DNA from: Nonomuraea aurantiaca
Lineage (GTDB): Bacteria; Actinomycetota; Actinomycetes; Streptosporangiales; Streptosporangiaceae
Direction of reading: 5' to 3'
Assembly (NCBI RefSeq): GCF_020215705.1
Contig: NZ_JAIWNB010000024.1
Location: 63,495 to 127,494, forward strand
Length of the DNA stretch: 64,000 nt
Shown here: piece after piece, positions 43,811 through 52,359 of the stretch
How positions within the stretch are numbered: the stretch's first letter is position 1
Layout: every line of letters begins with the position of its first letter
Position numbers and translations under genes: made by a program
Notes under the pieces: generated by a model
The model's database searches: none
Seen by the model: only the letters and a program-made list of their open reading frames with translations
Told to the model about the DNA's origin: nothing

Positions 43811-44742
43811 GTCCTGACCTCTTCGGGGGTGAGCCGTTCCGCCTTGGGCCGTCGCTCCGTGGACACCACGAGGGCGACGCCCAGCAGGATCACCACCCCG
43901 CCCAGCATGATCTGCCAGGTCACCTGCTCGCTCACCACGAGCGCGCCGAGGAGCACCGCCACCGCCGGGTTGACGTACGCGTAGGTCGACACCAGCGAGA
44001 TCGGCGCGTTGCTGAGCAGCCAGCTGTAGGCGGTGAAACCGACCAGCGACCCGACCAGGATCAGGTAGACCAGCCCGGCCCACGACCGTCCGGAGACGGC
44101 CGTGACGTCCAGCCGTTCGCCCACCGACAGGCCCGTGACGGCCAGCCCGGCCCCGCCCACCAGCATCTCGATCGTGCTGGCCGCGAACGGGTTGGCCGGC
44201 ATCGGGATCCGCGCCGACAGGAACGACCCGACCGACCACGACAGCGACGCCACCAGGACGATCACGATCCCGCTGGTGCTCGCCGACCCGCCACCGCCGC
44301 TCAGCGACAGTGCCGCCACACCGCCGAACCCGACCAGCACGCCGGCCAGCGTCAGCACCTTCGGCCGATCCCTGGCCACGATCCTGAACACCACCAGCCA
44401 CAGCGGCACGGAGGCGACGAGCAGCGCGGCCAGCCCGCTGGACACGCTCCGCTCCGCCACGGCCAGCAGGCCGTTGCCGGTGGTCAGCAGGAGCAGCCCG
44501 ACCAGCGCGGCCCCGCCGAACTGGGCCCGGTTCATCCGGAACGGCGCCCAGCCCTTGCGCGCGACCAGGAATCCGCCGAGGATCACCGCCGCCGTCACGA
44601 ACCGCAGCGCCCCGCTGAGCATCGGCGGGATGGTCTCGACGGCGATCTTGATGCCGAGGTACGTCGAACCCCAGACCACATAAACGATGACCAGCGCGCT
44701 CCAGACGAGCAGGGGAGGGCGGTCAGGGGTGTCCGATGCCAT
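43807..44742 (-). CDS. EamA/DMT family transporter
   Basis: 311 residues from the ATG at 44742. Ten membrane helices in two EamA repeats (LVIVYVVWGSTYLGIKIAVE, GLLLLTTGNGLLAVAERSVS, and in the second half VYLILVGSLVGFTAYSWLL, YAYVNPAVAVLLGALVVSE). Members export amino acids or small metabolites. The ribosome site is weak, so translation could be leaderless. It follows the regulator gene at 44989 on the same strand after a hairpin. Confidence 0.92.
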   Translation of the reverse strand: MASDTPDRPPLLVWSALVIVYVVWGSTYLGIKIAVETIPPMLSGALRFVTAAVILGGFLVARKGWAPFRMNRAQFGGAALVGLLLLTTGNGLLAVAERSVSSGLAALLVASVPLWLVVFRIVARDRPKVLTLAGVLVGFGGVAALSLSGGGGSASTSGIVIVLVASLSWSVGSFLSARIPMPANPFAASTIEMLVGGAGLAVTGLSVGERLDVTAVSGRSWAGLVYLILVGSLVGFTAYSWLLSNAPISLVSTYAYVNPAVAVLLGALVVSEQVTWQIMLGGVVILLGVALVVSTERRPKAERLTPEEVRT

Positions 44743-44824
44743 AGACCATGACAATAGCGGGCGTCCCAGACAGAACGCTGGCGGGTCTCGGACTACCAAG
44801 TTCGCGGGGGAGAGAGGCTTTGGT

Positions 44825-44854
44825 GCCCCCGTCCGAATCCCGTCGATCGGGGGC
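44825..44854. other. GC-rich inverted repeat
   Basis: GCCCCCG (44825-44831) and CGGGGGC (44848-44854) form a 7-base stem with a 16-base loop upstream of the EamA gene. The loop holds a T-arm-like GTCCGAATCC but no tRNA. Confidence 0.4.
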
Positions 44855-44932
44855 GACGCAATACATACCCTCTTCGGACGCGGCCAATCACTAGTTCACA
44901 TGACCAAAAACACACCCGGCAGAAGAGGCAGG

Positions 44933-44974
44933 GGGCCCGCCGCCCCAGGAAAGGGAAGGGGGGACGGCGGACCC
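44933..44974 (-). terminator. GC-rich hairpin after the regulator gene
   Basis: The left arm CCCGCCGCCCC region (44933-44946) pairs with GGGG..CGGCGG..CCC (44958-44974), 15 bases after the stop at 44989. A long GC stem with short mismatches; no U-tract. Typical of actinomycete factor-independent or structure-only terminators. Confidence 0.5.
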
Positions 44975-44988
44975 GTACCTGGGGGCGA

Positions 44989-46338
44989 TCAGCGAGGCCC
45001 GAGCTTCTCCACGATGAGGCGGTAGAGCTGGCGCGGCCGGCCAGGCTGAGGCGTACGGTTGGGCGGCAGCGGCCACGCGAGTCCCTCGTCGACCAACGTG
45101 CGCAGCAACCGCCGAGCCGTACGCGGCGTCACTCCGAGCATCTTCCCCGCGCCCTCCGCGTCCACCACGGTGTCGCCGCCCTCCAGCTTGGCGGCGAGCC
45201 GGGCCAGCACCTCCACGCCCTTGGGCTTGAGCGCTGTGGAGCCCTGAGGGGGCATCCGCGGCGCCGGGATGAGCGCTCGGCCCTCGCGGTCCACGGCGAA
45301 GCCCTGGGCCTGTTTACCGGCCTGGGTGCGTGCCAGAGCCGCCCGTGCGTGCGACTCCGCGTCGTGGGTGGTGCGTCCCATGCCCACGCCGACCTCGACC
45401 GCCAGTCCCAGCTCGTCGCGGATCCTGGCGGCGAACGGCAGCACCCTGAACCCGTCGGTCGCGGCGGCGATCGAGCCCCTGGTCGCGGTGACCAGATAGC
45501 TGTGATCGTCGATCGGCCAGACGGTGGCGTTGATGCGGTTCGCCTCCTGGACGAGCAGCCGGTGCAGCGAAAGCCGGAGCTCGTCGCGCCAGTAACGCGG
45601 CGCGGCGCGGCGTACCGGCTCGCGTAACGTCGGCACCTCGACCAGCACCACGGTGAGCTGCGACTCCTCCAGCCGGTGGTGCGCACCGAGCAGCGCTGCG
45701 GTGTGCAGCGCGGTGCGCACGGCCGCGGAGGTCGGCCTGATCCTGATGACCGGGACACCGGACGCCTGGAGGCGTTCGGCGACCGCCGGCAGGCACGTGA
45801 GCGCGCCCGTGGTGGATCCCTGGCGGGCCAGGCGCTCGTGGTAAGCCGCGATCGTGCCGGTGGCGCCCGGCTCGTCGCGGCTGTGGACATCCGTTGCGGC
45901 AATCCCGAGGTCTGTGTACGCCTCCTCGACGTCAGCCCTGGCCACCACGTCGATGCTCACCCGCTGCGGGTCGATGCGCGAGTCCAACGCCGCCTTGGCC
46001 AGCGCGGCGACCAGCGCCGCCCCGCCGAGCTGCACGTAGGTCGCGGGCATCGTCAGCACACCTGAGCGCCTGGCCAGGTCGTAGGGAACCGGGCTGGCGA
46101 ACAGGCATGCGTCCACGCCGGGCCCGAGCCGCGTCACTTTGTCGGGCGCCTCTTGCTCATCGCGGTAGGCGGCCGCCACCAGGCGGCACGGAAGTGGCGC
46201 AGCAGCGTGCCCCATCAGCATGACCCGCTCGACCAGATCGTGGGGTCCGACCACACCAATGGTGAGGTCCGGTGTCATGGCACCCGGGCGTGACACTCGG
46301 GGAGTTTCTTCGGCCCTCTCGACCAATGTTCGTCCCAT
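44989..46338 (-). CDS. Actinobacterial transcriptional regulator with C-terminal winged helix
   Basis: 449 residues from the ATG at 46338; an ATG at 46278 is also possible, giving MTPDLTIGVVGPHDLVERVM as the start. The N-terminal half looks like a periplasmic-binding-like or receiver-like alpha/beta domain (VVGPHDLVERVMLMG, LVAAAYRDEQEA). The middle is a nucleotide-cyclase-like alpha/beta domain (VWPIDDHSYLVTATRG, VEVGVGMGRTTHDAESHARAA). The end is a helix-turn-helix (GKMLGVTPRTARRLLRTLVDEGLAWPL). This composition is recurrent in actinomycete regulators of unknown regulon. Upstream ribosome site weak. Confidence 0.78.
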   Translation of the reverse strand: MGRTLVERAEETPRVSRPGAMTPDLTIGVVGPHDLVERVMLMGHAAAPLPCRLVAAAYRDEQEAPDKVTRLGPGVDACLFASPVPYDLARRSGVLTMPATYVQLGGAALVAALAKAALDSRIDPQRVSIDVVARADVEEAYTDLGIAATDVHSRDEPGATGTIAAYHERLARQGSTTGALTCLPAVAERLQASGVPVIRIRPTSAAVRTALHTAALLGAHHRLEESQLTVVLVEVPTLREPVRRAAPRYWRDELRLSLHRLLVQEANRINATVWPIDDHSYLVTATRGSIAAATDGFRVLPFAARIRDELGLAVEVGVGMGRTTHDAESHARAALARTQAGKQAQGFAVDREGRALIPAPRMPPQGSTALKPKGVEVLARLAAKLEGGDTVVDAEGAGKMLGVTPRTARRLLRTLVDEGLAWPLPPNRTPQPGRPRQLYRLIVEKLGPR

Positions 46339-46479
46339 CCTGCTGTCTGTTGCAGTGCTCTCTTTTGGAACGATCGCTCGCGGGGACCATAATGTCACGC
46401 CCGACTTTTCCGGAAAGCCGTTCTGGTTGACTCGCTGTGAAGGTATATCAGCAGCTCAAGGAGGTATTCCTAACGCTTT

Positions 46480-47745
46480 TTAGCGATCGGAAATCTCTTG
46501 TGTAATGTCCGCCCCCAGTGCCCGCATTCGCTCGGCGAGATGCGCGTGCCCGCGGTCGATGAGGTATCCGGACTCGATGACGGTCTCGCCTTCGGCGGCC
46601 AGTCCGGCCAGCACCAGCGCGATTCCGGAACGCAGGTCGTGCGCCGTCACCCGGGTGCCCTTCAGCGGGGTGGCGCCCCTGACGATGGCCCTGCTGCCCT
46701 CGACCTCCACGTCGGCGCCCATCTTGTTCAGCTCGCCGGCCAGCGCGAAGCGGCCGTCGAAGATGCGCTCGTGGATGTAGCTGGTGCCGTCGGCCAGGGC
46801 GGCGACCGTCATCATCGGCGACTGGAGGTCGGTGGCGAAGCCCGGGTAGGTGTCGGTGATGATGTTGATCGGCCGCAGCGGCCGCTCGCACCGTACGTGC
46901 AGGACCGCCCCCGGCCGGGCGAAGTCGACGCCCATCTGCTCCAGCTTGTAGCGGACGACGCCCAGGTCGAGACCGGTGCCCACGAGGCTGAGGTCGCCGC
47001 CGGTGATCGCCGCGCCCATCGCGAACACGCCGGCGTCGAGCCGGTCCGGCATCACGGTGTGCTCCACGGCCTGCAGCTCGTCGACGCCCTCGACGGTGAT
47101 GAAGCCGGTGCCGCCGCCGCTGATCCGCGCGCCCATCTTGGTGAGCATGTCGATGACGTCGAGCACCTCGGGCTCCAGCGCCGCGTTCTCGATCACGGTG
47201 ATGCCCTTGGCCAGGGCGGCGGCCATGATGAGGTTCTCGGTGCCGGTGTGCGAGGGGGTGTCGAGGTAGAGGGTCGCGCCCGTCAGGCCGGACGCCTTGA
47301 CGTGGATGACCGTCTCTCCCTCGTCGACGATCGCGCCCAGACGCTTGTAGCCCAGGTAGTGGAAGTCGAGGTTGCGACTGCCGAGATTGCAGCCGCCGAC
47401 CCCCTCCACGATCGCCTCGCCCAGCCGGTGCAGCAGGGCGGGCGTGAACAGGACCGAACCGCGGAAGCGCCTGGCGATGTCGGCGGGCAGCACCGCACTG
47501 GTCAGCCGGGAGGCGTCGATCACCAGCGTGCGCTCGGCCTCGTGCAGCTCGACGTACGCTCCGATGGCCTCGGCCAGCTCCACCGCCCGCCGCACGTCCT
47601 CGATGATCGGTACGTTGCGCAGGACGGTGCGGCCTTTGGGGGCAAGCAGAGCCGCACCGATCATGGGCAGCACGGCGTTCTTCGCGCCCTGGATGAAGGC
47701 GGTTCCACGCAGTGGGTTGCCACCGCGCACGCGGTAACGGACCAT
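46480..47745 (-). CDS. murA: UDP-N-acetylglucosamine 1-carboxyvinyltransferase (MurA-like)
   Basis: 421 residues from the ATG at 47745 with a GAGGAG ribosome site. EPSP-synthase fold with GAKNAVLPMIGAALLAPKG at the start, TENLIMAAALAKGITVIENAA, and TDLQSPMMTVAALADG. The residue equivalent to the PEP-adduct and fosfomycin-target Cys is kept in VGGCNLGSRNLDFHYLGYKR, though the surrounding text differs from the common GGCAIGARP. It may be a second MurA paralogue. First step of peptidoglycan precursor synthesis, in the cytoplasm. Same strand as purC but 78 bases apart. Confidence 0.9.
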   Translation of the reverse strand: MVRYRVRGGNPLRGTAFIQGAKNAVLPMIGAALLAPKGRTVLRNVPIIEDVRRAVELAEAIGAYVELHEAERTLVIDASRLTSAVLPADIARRFRGSVLFTPALLHRLGEAIVEGVGGCNLGSRNLDFHYLGYKRLGAIVDEGETVIHVKASGLTGATLYLDTPSHTGTENLIMAAALAKGITVIENAALEPEVLDVIDMLTKMGARISGGGTGFITVEGVDELQAVEHTVMPDRLDAGVFAMGAAITGGDLSLVGTGLDLGVVRYKLEQMGVDFARPGAVLHVRCERPLRPINIITDTYPGFATDLQSPMMTVAALADGTSYIHERIFDGRFALAGELNKMGADVEVEGSRAIVRGATPLKGTRVTAHDLRSGIALVLAGLAAEGETVIESGYLIDRGHAHLAERMRALGADITQEISDR

Positions 47746-47823
47746 TCGTGCGGCTCCTCGGAGGTCTCGGTCTGAGCTGGACCGGGCCAAGAGTAGCCGC
47801 TAACCACTGCTGCCCCAGCCGAA

Positions 47824-48660
47824 TCATCCCCTAAAGGGAGCTCCGGTGATGCGCTCGTAAGCTTCCAGATAACGCTGTCTGGTCTGTTCCACAACCTTGT
47901 CAGGAAGGCGAGGTGGGGGAGTTCCGGAGCTTTTGTCCCATCCCGATTCGGGCGACAACAACCAATCCCTTACATATTGCTTATCAAATGACGGTTGTGA
48001 GCGTCCCGGCTGCCACTGGTCAAGCGGCCAGAATCGTGACGAGTCGGGCGTCAAGACCTCGTCCCCCAGCGTGAGCACGCCGTCGGCGTCGCGACCCAGC
48101 TCGATCTTGGTGTCGGCCAGGATGATGCCCCGCTCGCGGGCGATCTCGGCGCCGCGCGTGTAGACGGCGAGCGTGATCCGGCGCAGCTCCTCGGCCGTCT
48201 CCGCGCCCACGTCGCCGACGACCCGATCGAAGGAGATCGGCTCGTCGTGCTGCCCGACGGGGGCCTTCGTCGAGGGCGTGAAGATCGGCTCGGGCAGCCG
48301 GGACCCGTCTTCGAGGCCCGGCGGCAGCTCTATCCCCGAGACCGCCCCGTCGCGTCGGTAGTCGACCAGGCCGGAGCCGGTCAGGTAGCCGCGCGCCACG
48401 CACTCGACGGGCACCATCGACAGCGGCCGGCACAGCACGCTGCGGGAGTCGGGCCCCGGTCCGATGAGGTGATGGGGCACCAGGTCGGCGAGCTGCTCGA
48501 ACCACCACAGCGACATCTGCGTGAGGATGGCCCCCTTGTCGGGGATCTCGGACTCGAGCACGTAGTCGAAGGCCGAGATCCGGTCGGAGGCGACCATCAG
48601 CAGCTGTCCGTCGTCGGTCTGGTAGAGGTCGCGAATCTTGCCGGAGTGCAGGTGCTTCAT
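47824..48660 (-). CDS. purC: Phosphoribosylaminoimidazole-succinocarboxamide synthase
   Basis: 278 residues. It condenses CAIR with aspartate in purine synthesis. Marks: LHSGKIRDLYQTDDGQLLMV, SDRISAFDYVLESEIPDKG, VECVARGYLTGSGLVDY, FTPSTKAPVGQHDEPISF, ILADTKIELGRD, EVLTPDSSRFWP and SFDKQYVRDWL. The ATG overlaps the purD stop by 4 bases (ATGA), so the two are coupled. Confidence 0.97.
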   Translation of the reverse strand: MKHLHSGKIRDLYQTDDGQLLMVASDRISAFDYVLESEIPDKGAILTQMSLWWFEQLADLVPHHLIGPGPDSRSVLCRPLSMVPVECVARGYLTGSGLVDYRRDGAVSGIELPPGLEDGSRLPEPIFTPSTKAPVGQHDEPISFDRVVGDVGAETAEELRRITLAVYTRGAEIARERGIILADTKIELGRDADGVLTLGDEVLTPDSSRFWPLDQWQPGRSQPSFDKQYVRDWLLSPESGWDKSSGTPPPRLPDKVVEQTRQRYLEAYERITGAPFRG

Positions 48661-49877
48661 CGGGCGATGTCCGTCCTGTGGTGCGAGCCGCGCAACCGGA
48701 TGCGAGAGACCAGCTCATAGGCGTTGCGGCGGGCCGTCTCCTGGTCGGGGCCGGTGCCGACCACGTTGAGCACCCGCCCCCCGTCGGACAGCACCTGGCC
48801 GTCCACCCGTTTCGTGCCGGCGTGGAGGACGTAGGCGCCGCCGATGGGGTCGAGCCCCTCGATGACGTCGCCCTTGACCGGGGCGTCGGGGTAGTTCTCG
48901 GCCGCGACGACCACGGCGACCGCCGAGCCCGCGCGGAACACCGGTGCCGGATGCTCGCCCAGTCGCCCGGTGGCGCAGGCCGCCAGCAGTCCGGCCAGCG
49001 GCGTCTCCAGCCGGTCGAGCACCACCTGGGTCTCGGGGTCGCCGAAGCGCGCGTTGAACTCGATCACCTTCGGCCCCTTCGCGGTCAGGGCCAGGCCCAC
49101 GTACAGCACGCCCTGGAACGGGCTGCCGCGCCGGGCCAGCTCGTCGATCGTCGGCTGGACGACCTCGCGCATGACCTGCTCGGTGAGCCCTTCGGGAGCC
49201 CAGGTGAGCGGCGTGTAGGAGCCCATGCCACCGGTGTTGGGGCCTTCGTCGCCGTCGTAGGCGCGCTTGAAGTCCTGGGCGGGCTGCAGCGGCACGGCCG
49301 TCTTGCCGTCGCAGAGCGCGAACAGCGAGACCTCGGGCCCGTCGAGGAACTCCTCGATCACCACCCGCTCGCACGCCGCCGCGTGCGCGAGCGCCTGCTC
49401 CCGGTCGCCGGTGACGACCACGCCCTTGCCCGCGGCCAGCCCGTCGTCCTTGACCACGTACGGGGCGCCGAACTCGTCGAGGGCCTGAGCGGCCTCCTCG
49501 GGCGTGACGCAGGCCCGCGCCCTGGCCGTGGGGACGTCGGCGGCCGTCATGATCTCCTTGGCGAACGCCTTGGAGCCCTCGATCATCGCCGCCCGGCTCG
49601 ACGGCCCGAAGCAGGCGATGCCCGCGGCGCGCACCGCGTCGGCCACGCCCGCCACCAAGGGCGCCTCGGGGCCCACCACCACCAGGTCGGCGCCGAGCCG
49701 TAGGGCCAGCTCGGTCACCTGGGCGGGATCGGTGGCCGTGACCGGATGCGGGGCCGAGATCTCCTCCATGCCCGCGTTGCCGGGGGCGCTGTGGAGCTCG
49801 GTGACCTGGGGATCGAGCATGAGTGAGCGGCACAGGGCGTGTTCACGCCCACCGGAGCCGATGACTAGAACGCGCAC
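48657..49877 (-). CDS. purD: Phosphoribosylamine-glycine ligase
   Basis: 406 residues from a GTG. GAR synthetase: VLVIGSGGREHALCRSLM, VVGPEAPLVAGVADAVRA, FGPSSRAAMIEGSKAFAKE, PYVVKDDGLAAGKGVVVTG (ATP-grasp), EEFLDGPEVSLFALCDG, DEGPNTGGMGSYTP and IEFNARFGDPETQVVL. Second step of de novo purine synthesis. Coupled to purC by a 4-base overlap. Confidence 0.97.
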   Translation of the reverse strand: MRVLVIGSGGREHALCRSLMLDPQVTELHSAPGNAGMEEISAPHPVTATDPAQVTELALRLGADLVVVGPEAPLVAGVADAVRAAGIACFGPSSRAAMIEGSKAFAKEIMTAADVPTARARACVTPEEAAQALDEFGAPYVVKDDGLAAGKGVVVTGDREQALAHAAACERVVIEEFLDGPEVSLFALCDGKTAVPLQPAQDFKRAYDGDEGPNTGGMGSYTPLTWAPEGLTEQVMREVVQPTIDELARRGSPFQGVLYVGLALTAKGPKVIEFNARFGDPETQVVLDRLETPLAGLLAACATGRLGEHPAPVFRAGSAVAVVVAAENYPDAPVKGDVIEGLDPIGGAYVLHAGTKRVDGQVLSDGGRVLNVVGTGPDQETARRNAYELVSRIRLRGSHHRTDIAR

Positions 49878-50086
49878 CGCCCCATTGTGGCAGGGACGGC
49901 CGGACGGCTACCCGGCGCACCCGCGGCAGGGCGGCCTGGGCACTCGATATGTGGGAATAGACGGGAATCTTTGTGGAGTTCTACCTGCTCTGAGGATCCG
50001 CCGGAGAGTATCGTCAGTCGGGTCCATCCGCCTGTGGTAACTTAGGGCGGCTTTATGGCATCTCTTGTGATTGGAGGTGGTCCGGG
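49878..50086 (+). other. Upstream part of the corA leader region
   Basis: The 372 bases between purD and the CorA gene contain no long gene. A hairpin CCGCC/GGCGG (50028-50032 and 50046-50050) encloses TAACTT, a possible -10 element, but no matching -35 is seen. The 3' part holds the small ORF and structured region listed separately. Confidence 0.35.
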
Positions 50087-50220
50087 ATGAAACCTGGTGA
50101 TCCCAGCAGTACGTGCTCACCCACGTACACCGTGTATGCCCCCGACCACTCCAATCCGGCAGCCTGATCGTGCCTCCACGTACTTTCGTTGATTGAGGTG
50201 ACTTTTCGTCGCGCGTGGAG
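50071..50220 (+). promoter_or_regulatory. Candidate structured leader RNA of the CorA gene
   Basis: TTGGAG(G)TGGTC at 50071-50082 is complementary to GACCACTCCAA at 50144-50154 (11 pairs, one bulge), enclosing the small ORF and sequestering its ribosome site. Inside, GTACGTG (50109-50115) pairs with CACGTAC (50122-50128), and CCGGGAT (50082-50088) with ATCCCAG (50100-50106) at 6 of 7. AGTACGTG (50108-50115) can instead pair with CACGTACT (50177-50184, 8 bp), while CTCCACG (50174-50180) can pair with CGTGGAG (50214-50220). The alternatives are mutually exclusive, as in attenuators and riboswitches. I recognise no Rfam family. The ligand, if any, is unknown. Confidence 0.5.
50087..50167 (+). 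CDS. 26-codon proline-rich leader peptide candidate
   Basis: ATG after TTGGAGGTGG at 4-9 bases, a strong ribosome site. The product begins MKPGDPSSTCSPTYTVY and ends in DHSNPAA: five Pro in 26 residues, with Pro and Asp close to the start. Proline- and acid-rich leader peptides precede Mg2+ transporter genes in enterobacteria (mgtL, corL), where they couple translation to mRNA structure. The similarity is of type and position, not sequence. Confidence 0.5.
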   Translation: MKPGDPSSTCSPTYTVYAPDHSNPAA

Positions 50221-50249
50221 CGTGCCAGGTCGGGCGGAAAGGGACTGCC

Positions 50250-51359
50250 ATGCGCACGTCTACGCTTTTCCGTCGCACCACCCGTCACCCTGTACAGCAG
50301 CACGTCTCGCGCCAGCTCACCAAGCCGGTACGTGAGATCTGCGTGCCTCCCGTTGACTCCCTCGTCGAGTTCGGCGCCTACATCAAGGGCCAGAAGGTCG
50401 CGGCCGCGGGCATCGAGGAGTCGCTCGACCTGGTCCGCGAGCACAACAGCCGCTCCGACGGCGCCAAGGCGTTCGTCTGGGTCGGCCTGCACGAGCCCGC
50501 CGCCCCCGAGGTCGAGTGGCTGGCCGGCGTGTTCGGTCTGCACCCGCTGTCCGTCGAGGACGCGGTCAAGGCCCACCAGCGCCCCAAGGTCGAGCGCTAC
50601 GGCGACTCCCTGTTCATGGTGCTCAAGTCCATCGCCTACCTGGACCACGACGAGCTGACCGCCACCAGCGAGATCATCGCCACGGGCGAGATCATGGTGT
50701 TCCTCGGCGTCGACTTCGTGGTGACCGTACGACACGGACGGCACTGTCCCCTCACCGAGGTGCGCGAGCGGCTCGAGGACAAGCCCGAGCTGATGAACCG
50801 CGGACCGGCGGGCGTGCTGCACGCCATCGCCGACCACGTCGTCGACCGCTACCTGCAGGTCGCCGACCTCATGCAGCTCGAGCTCGAAGAGGTCGAGGCG
50901 ACCGTCTTCGCCGACGTCAGCTCCCGCGACATCAACCGCATCTACCAGCTCAAGCGGGAGATGCTGGAGCTGAAGCGGGCCGTCACGCCGCTCCAGGTCC
51001 CGCTGGCCGCGCTGCCGCAGCGCCGGGTGATCCCGTCGGAGATGCGCGAATACTTCCGCGACGTCGGCGACCACCTCTCCCGCGTCTGCGAGCAGGTCGA
51101 GTCGTCGAACGAGCTGTGCAGCTCGATCCTTCAGGCGGCGCTGGCCCGCTCGAACGCCCTGGCCAACGAGGACATGCGCAAGATCTCGTCCTGGGTGGCC
51201 ATCCTGGCCGTGCCCACGATGATCGCCGGGATCTACGGCATGAACTTCGACTTCATGCCGGAGACCAACCAGGTGTGGGGCTATCCGGCGGTCCTCGGCG
51301 TGATGATCACGGCCTGCGTCCTGCTGCACCGCGGCTTCCGCCGCAACGGCTGGCTCTAG
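50250..51359 (+). CDS. corA: CorA-like magnesium/cobalt channel
   Basis: 369 residues. A cytoplasmic alpha/beta funnel domain (VWVGLHEPAAPEVEWLAGVF, HPLSVEDAVKAHQRPKVERYG, GVDFVVTVRHG), long helices (QLELEEVEATVFADVSSRD), then two membrane helices with the signature YGMNFDF, the GMN motif at the pore mouth. It forms a homopentameric Mg2+ (Co2+, Ni2+) channel. Preceded by GGAAAGGG and a 370-base leader with structured RNA features, which suggests post-transcriptional control. Confidence 0.95.
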   Translation: MRTSTLFRRTTRHPVQQHVSRQLTKPVREICVPPVDSLVEFGAYIKGQKVAAAGIEESLDLVREHNSRSDGAKAFVWVGLHEPAAPEVEWLAGVFGLHPLSVEDAVKAHQRPKVERYGDSLFMVLKSIAYLDHDELTATSEIIATGEIMVFLGVDFVVTVRHGRHCPLTEVRERLEDKPELMNRGPAGVLHAIADHVVDRYLQVADLMQLELEEVEATVFADVSSRDINRIYQLKREMLELKRAVTPLQVPLAALPQRRVIPSEMREYFRDVGDHLSRVCEQVESSNELCSSILQAALARSNALANEDMRKISSWVAILAVPTMIAGIYGMNFDFMPETNQVWGYPAVLGVMITACVLLHRGFRRNGWL

Positions 51360-51364
51360 GTTTT

Positions 51365-51381
51365 GACGCCGCGCGGGCGTC
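51365..51381. terminator. Hairpin between convergent corA and GDPD genes
   Basis: GACGCC (51365-51370), loop GCGCG, GGCGTC (51376-51381): a perfect 6-base stem directly after corA. Could serve both strands. No U-tract on either side except a short TTTT before it, so termination strength is uncertain. Confidence 0.45.
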
Positions 51382-52288
51382 AGACCCCGACGGGCCGCTT
51401 GAGTGGTCCGACGGGGTCGGGCAGTCCCAGCCCACGCTCGCGCCACAGCTCGCGCATCCGGTCGGGATAGTCGGTGACGATCCCCGCCACCCCCAGGTCC
51501 AGCATCCGGGCCGCCAGCGCCTTGTCGTTGACGGTCCAGACCGCCACGTCCAGCCCCGCGGCGGTCACCTGGGCCATCAGGTCCTCGTCGACCATCACGT
51601 GCTCGGGCGACAGCGTCGTGGCCCCCGCCTCGCGGGCGGCGGCCGGGATGTCGTCGCCCAGCGGGCCGTTCCAGTGCAGGGTGTCGAGCTCGATCAGCGC
51701 GAAGCGCCGCGTGCCCGGCGCCAGCCGGGCGGCGTGGCCGATGATCCGCCAGTCGAAGCTGAGTATCGCCGCGTTGTCCAGCCGGCCGTGCCGGTCGAAC
51801 TCCTCGAGCACCATCTCGGTGAACAGCTCGGGATCGGCCGTCAGCTCCGGCCTGGTCGGGTCGGATTTGAGCTCGACGTGCAGGCGTACGTCCTCGGCCT
51901 CGTAGGCGTTGACCAGCCCGAGCACCGCGCCCAGCGTGGGCATCCGGGTCTCCGGCATCGGCCGCTGCGTCAGCGCGAAGGGATCGTCGGCGTGCCGGGG
52001 CAGCCGCACACCCACGTCGAGCATGCGCAGCTGCGCCAGCCCGAGCGAGTTGATCGGCTTGCCGACATAGGGGAAGTGGGGGTCGTCCTTCGCGACCGGC
52101 CGCGTGTCGGCACTGGTCACGGCCGAGACCGTGAGGTCGTGGGTCAACACGAGGCGCCGATCGGCGGTGAGCGCGACGTCGAACTCGAGCGCGTGCACCC
52201 CGAGCTCCATCGTGCGGCTCAGCCCCGGAAGAGTGTTCTCGGGCCAAAGGCCCCTCGCTCCCCGATGACCGTGAATCTCAACGCGCAC
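51380..52288 (-). CDS. Glycerophosphodiester phosphodiesterase
   Basis: 302 residues from the GTG at 52288. The GDPD TIM barrel begins VEIHGHRGARGLWPENTL with the catalytic His, then EFDVALTADRRLVLTHD (metal Glu/Asp and second His) and LHVELKSDP (Glu). The end carries GLDVAVWTVND and GVAGIVTDYPDRMRE. It releases alcohols from glycerophosphodiesters. No signal peptide, so cytoplasmic. Convergent with corA. Confidence 0.93.
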   Translation of the reverse strand: MRVEIHGHRGARGLWPENTLPGLSRTMELGVHALEFDVALTADRRLVLTHDLTVSAVTSADTRPVAKDDPHFPYVGKPINSLGLAQLRMLDVGVRLPRHADDPFALTQRPMPETRMPTLGAVLGLVNAYEAEDVRLHVELKSDPTRPELTADPELFTEMVLEEFDRHGRLDNAAILSFDWRIIGHAARLAPGTRRFALIELDTLHWNGPLGDDIPAAAREAGATTLSPEHVMVDEDLMAQVTAAGLDVAVWTVNDKALAARMLDLGVAGIVTDYPDRMRELWRERGLGLPDPVGPLKRPVGV

Positions 52289-52359
52289 ACCGGGGACACT
52301 ACCTGCCGCGCGCCACGAGCACGACGTGCCACGCCGCGCCCTTTTTGTGGTGGGTATGG

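Noticed and set aside
44825..44854. tRNA-like T-arm (GTCCGAATCC) within a hairpin
   Set aside because: No acceptor, D or anticodon arms can be drawn around it on either strand.
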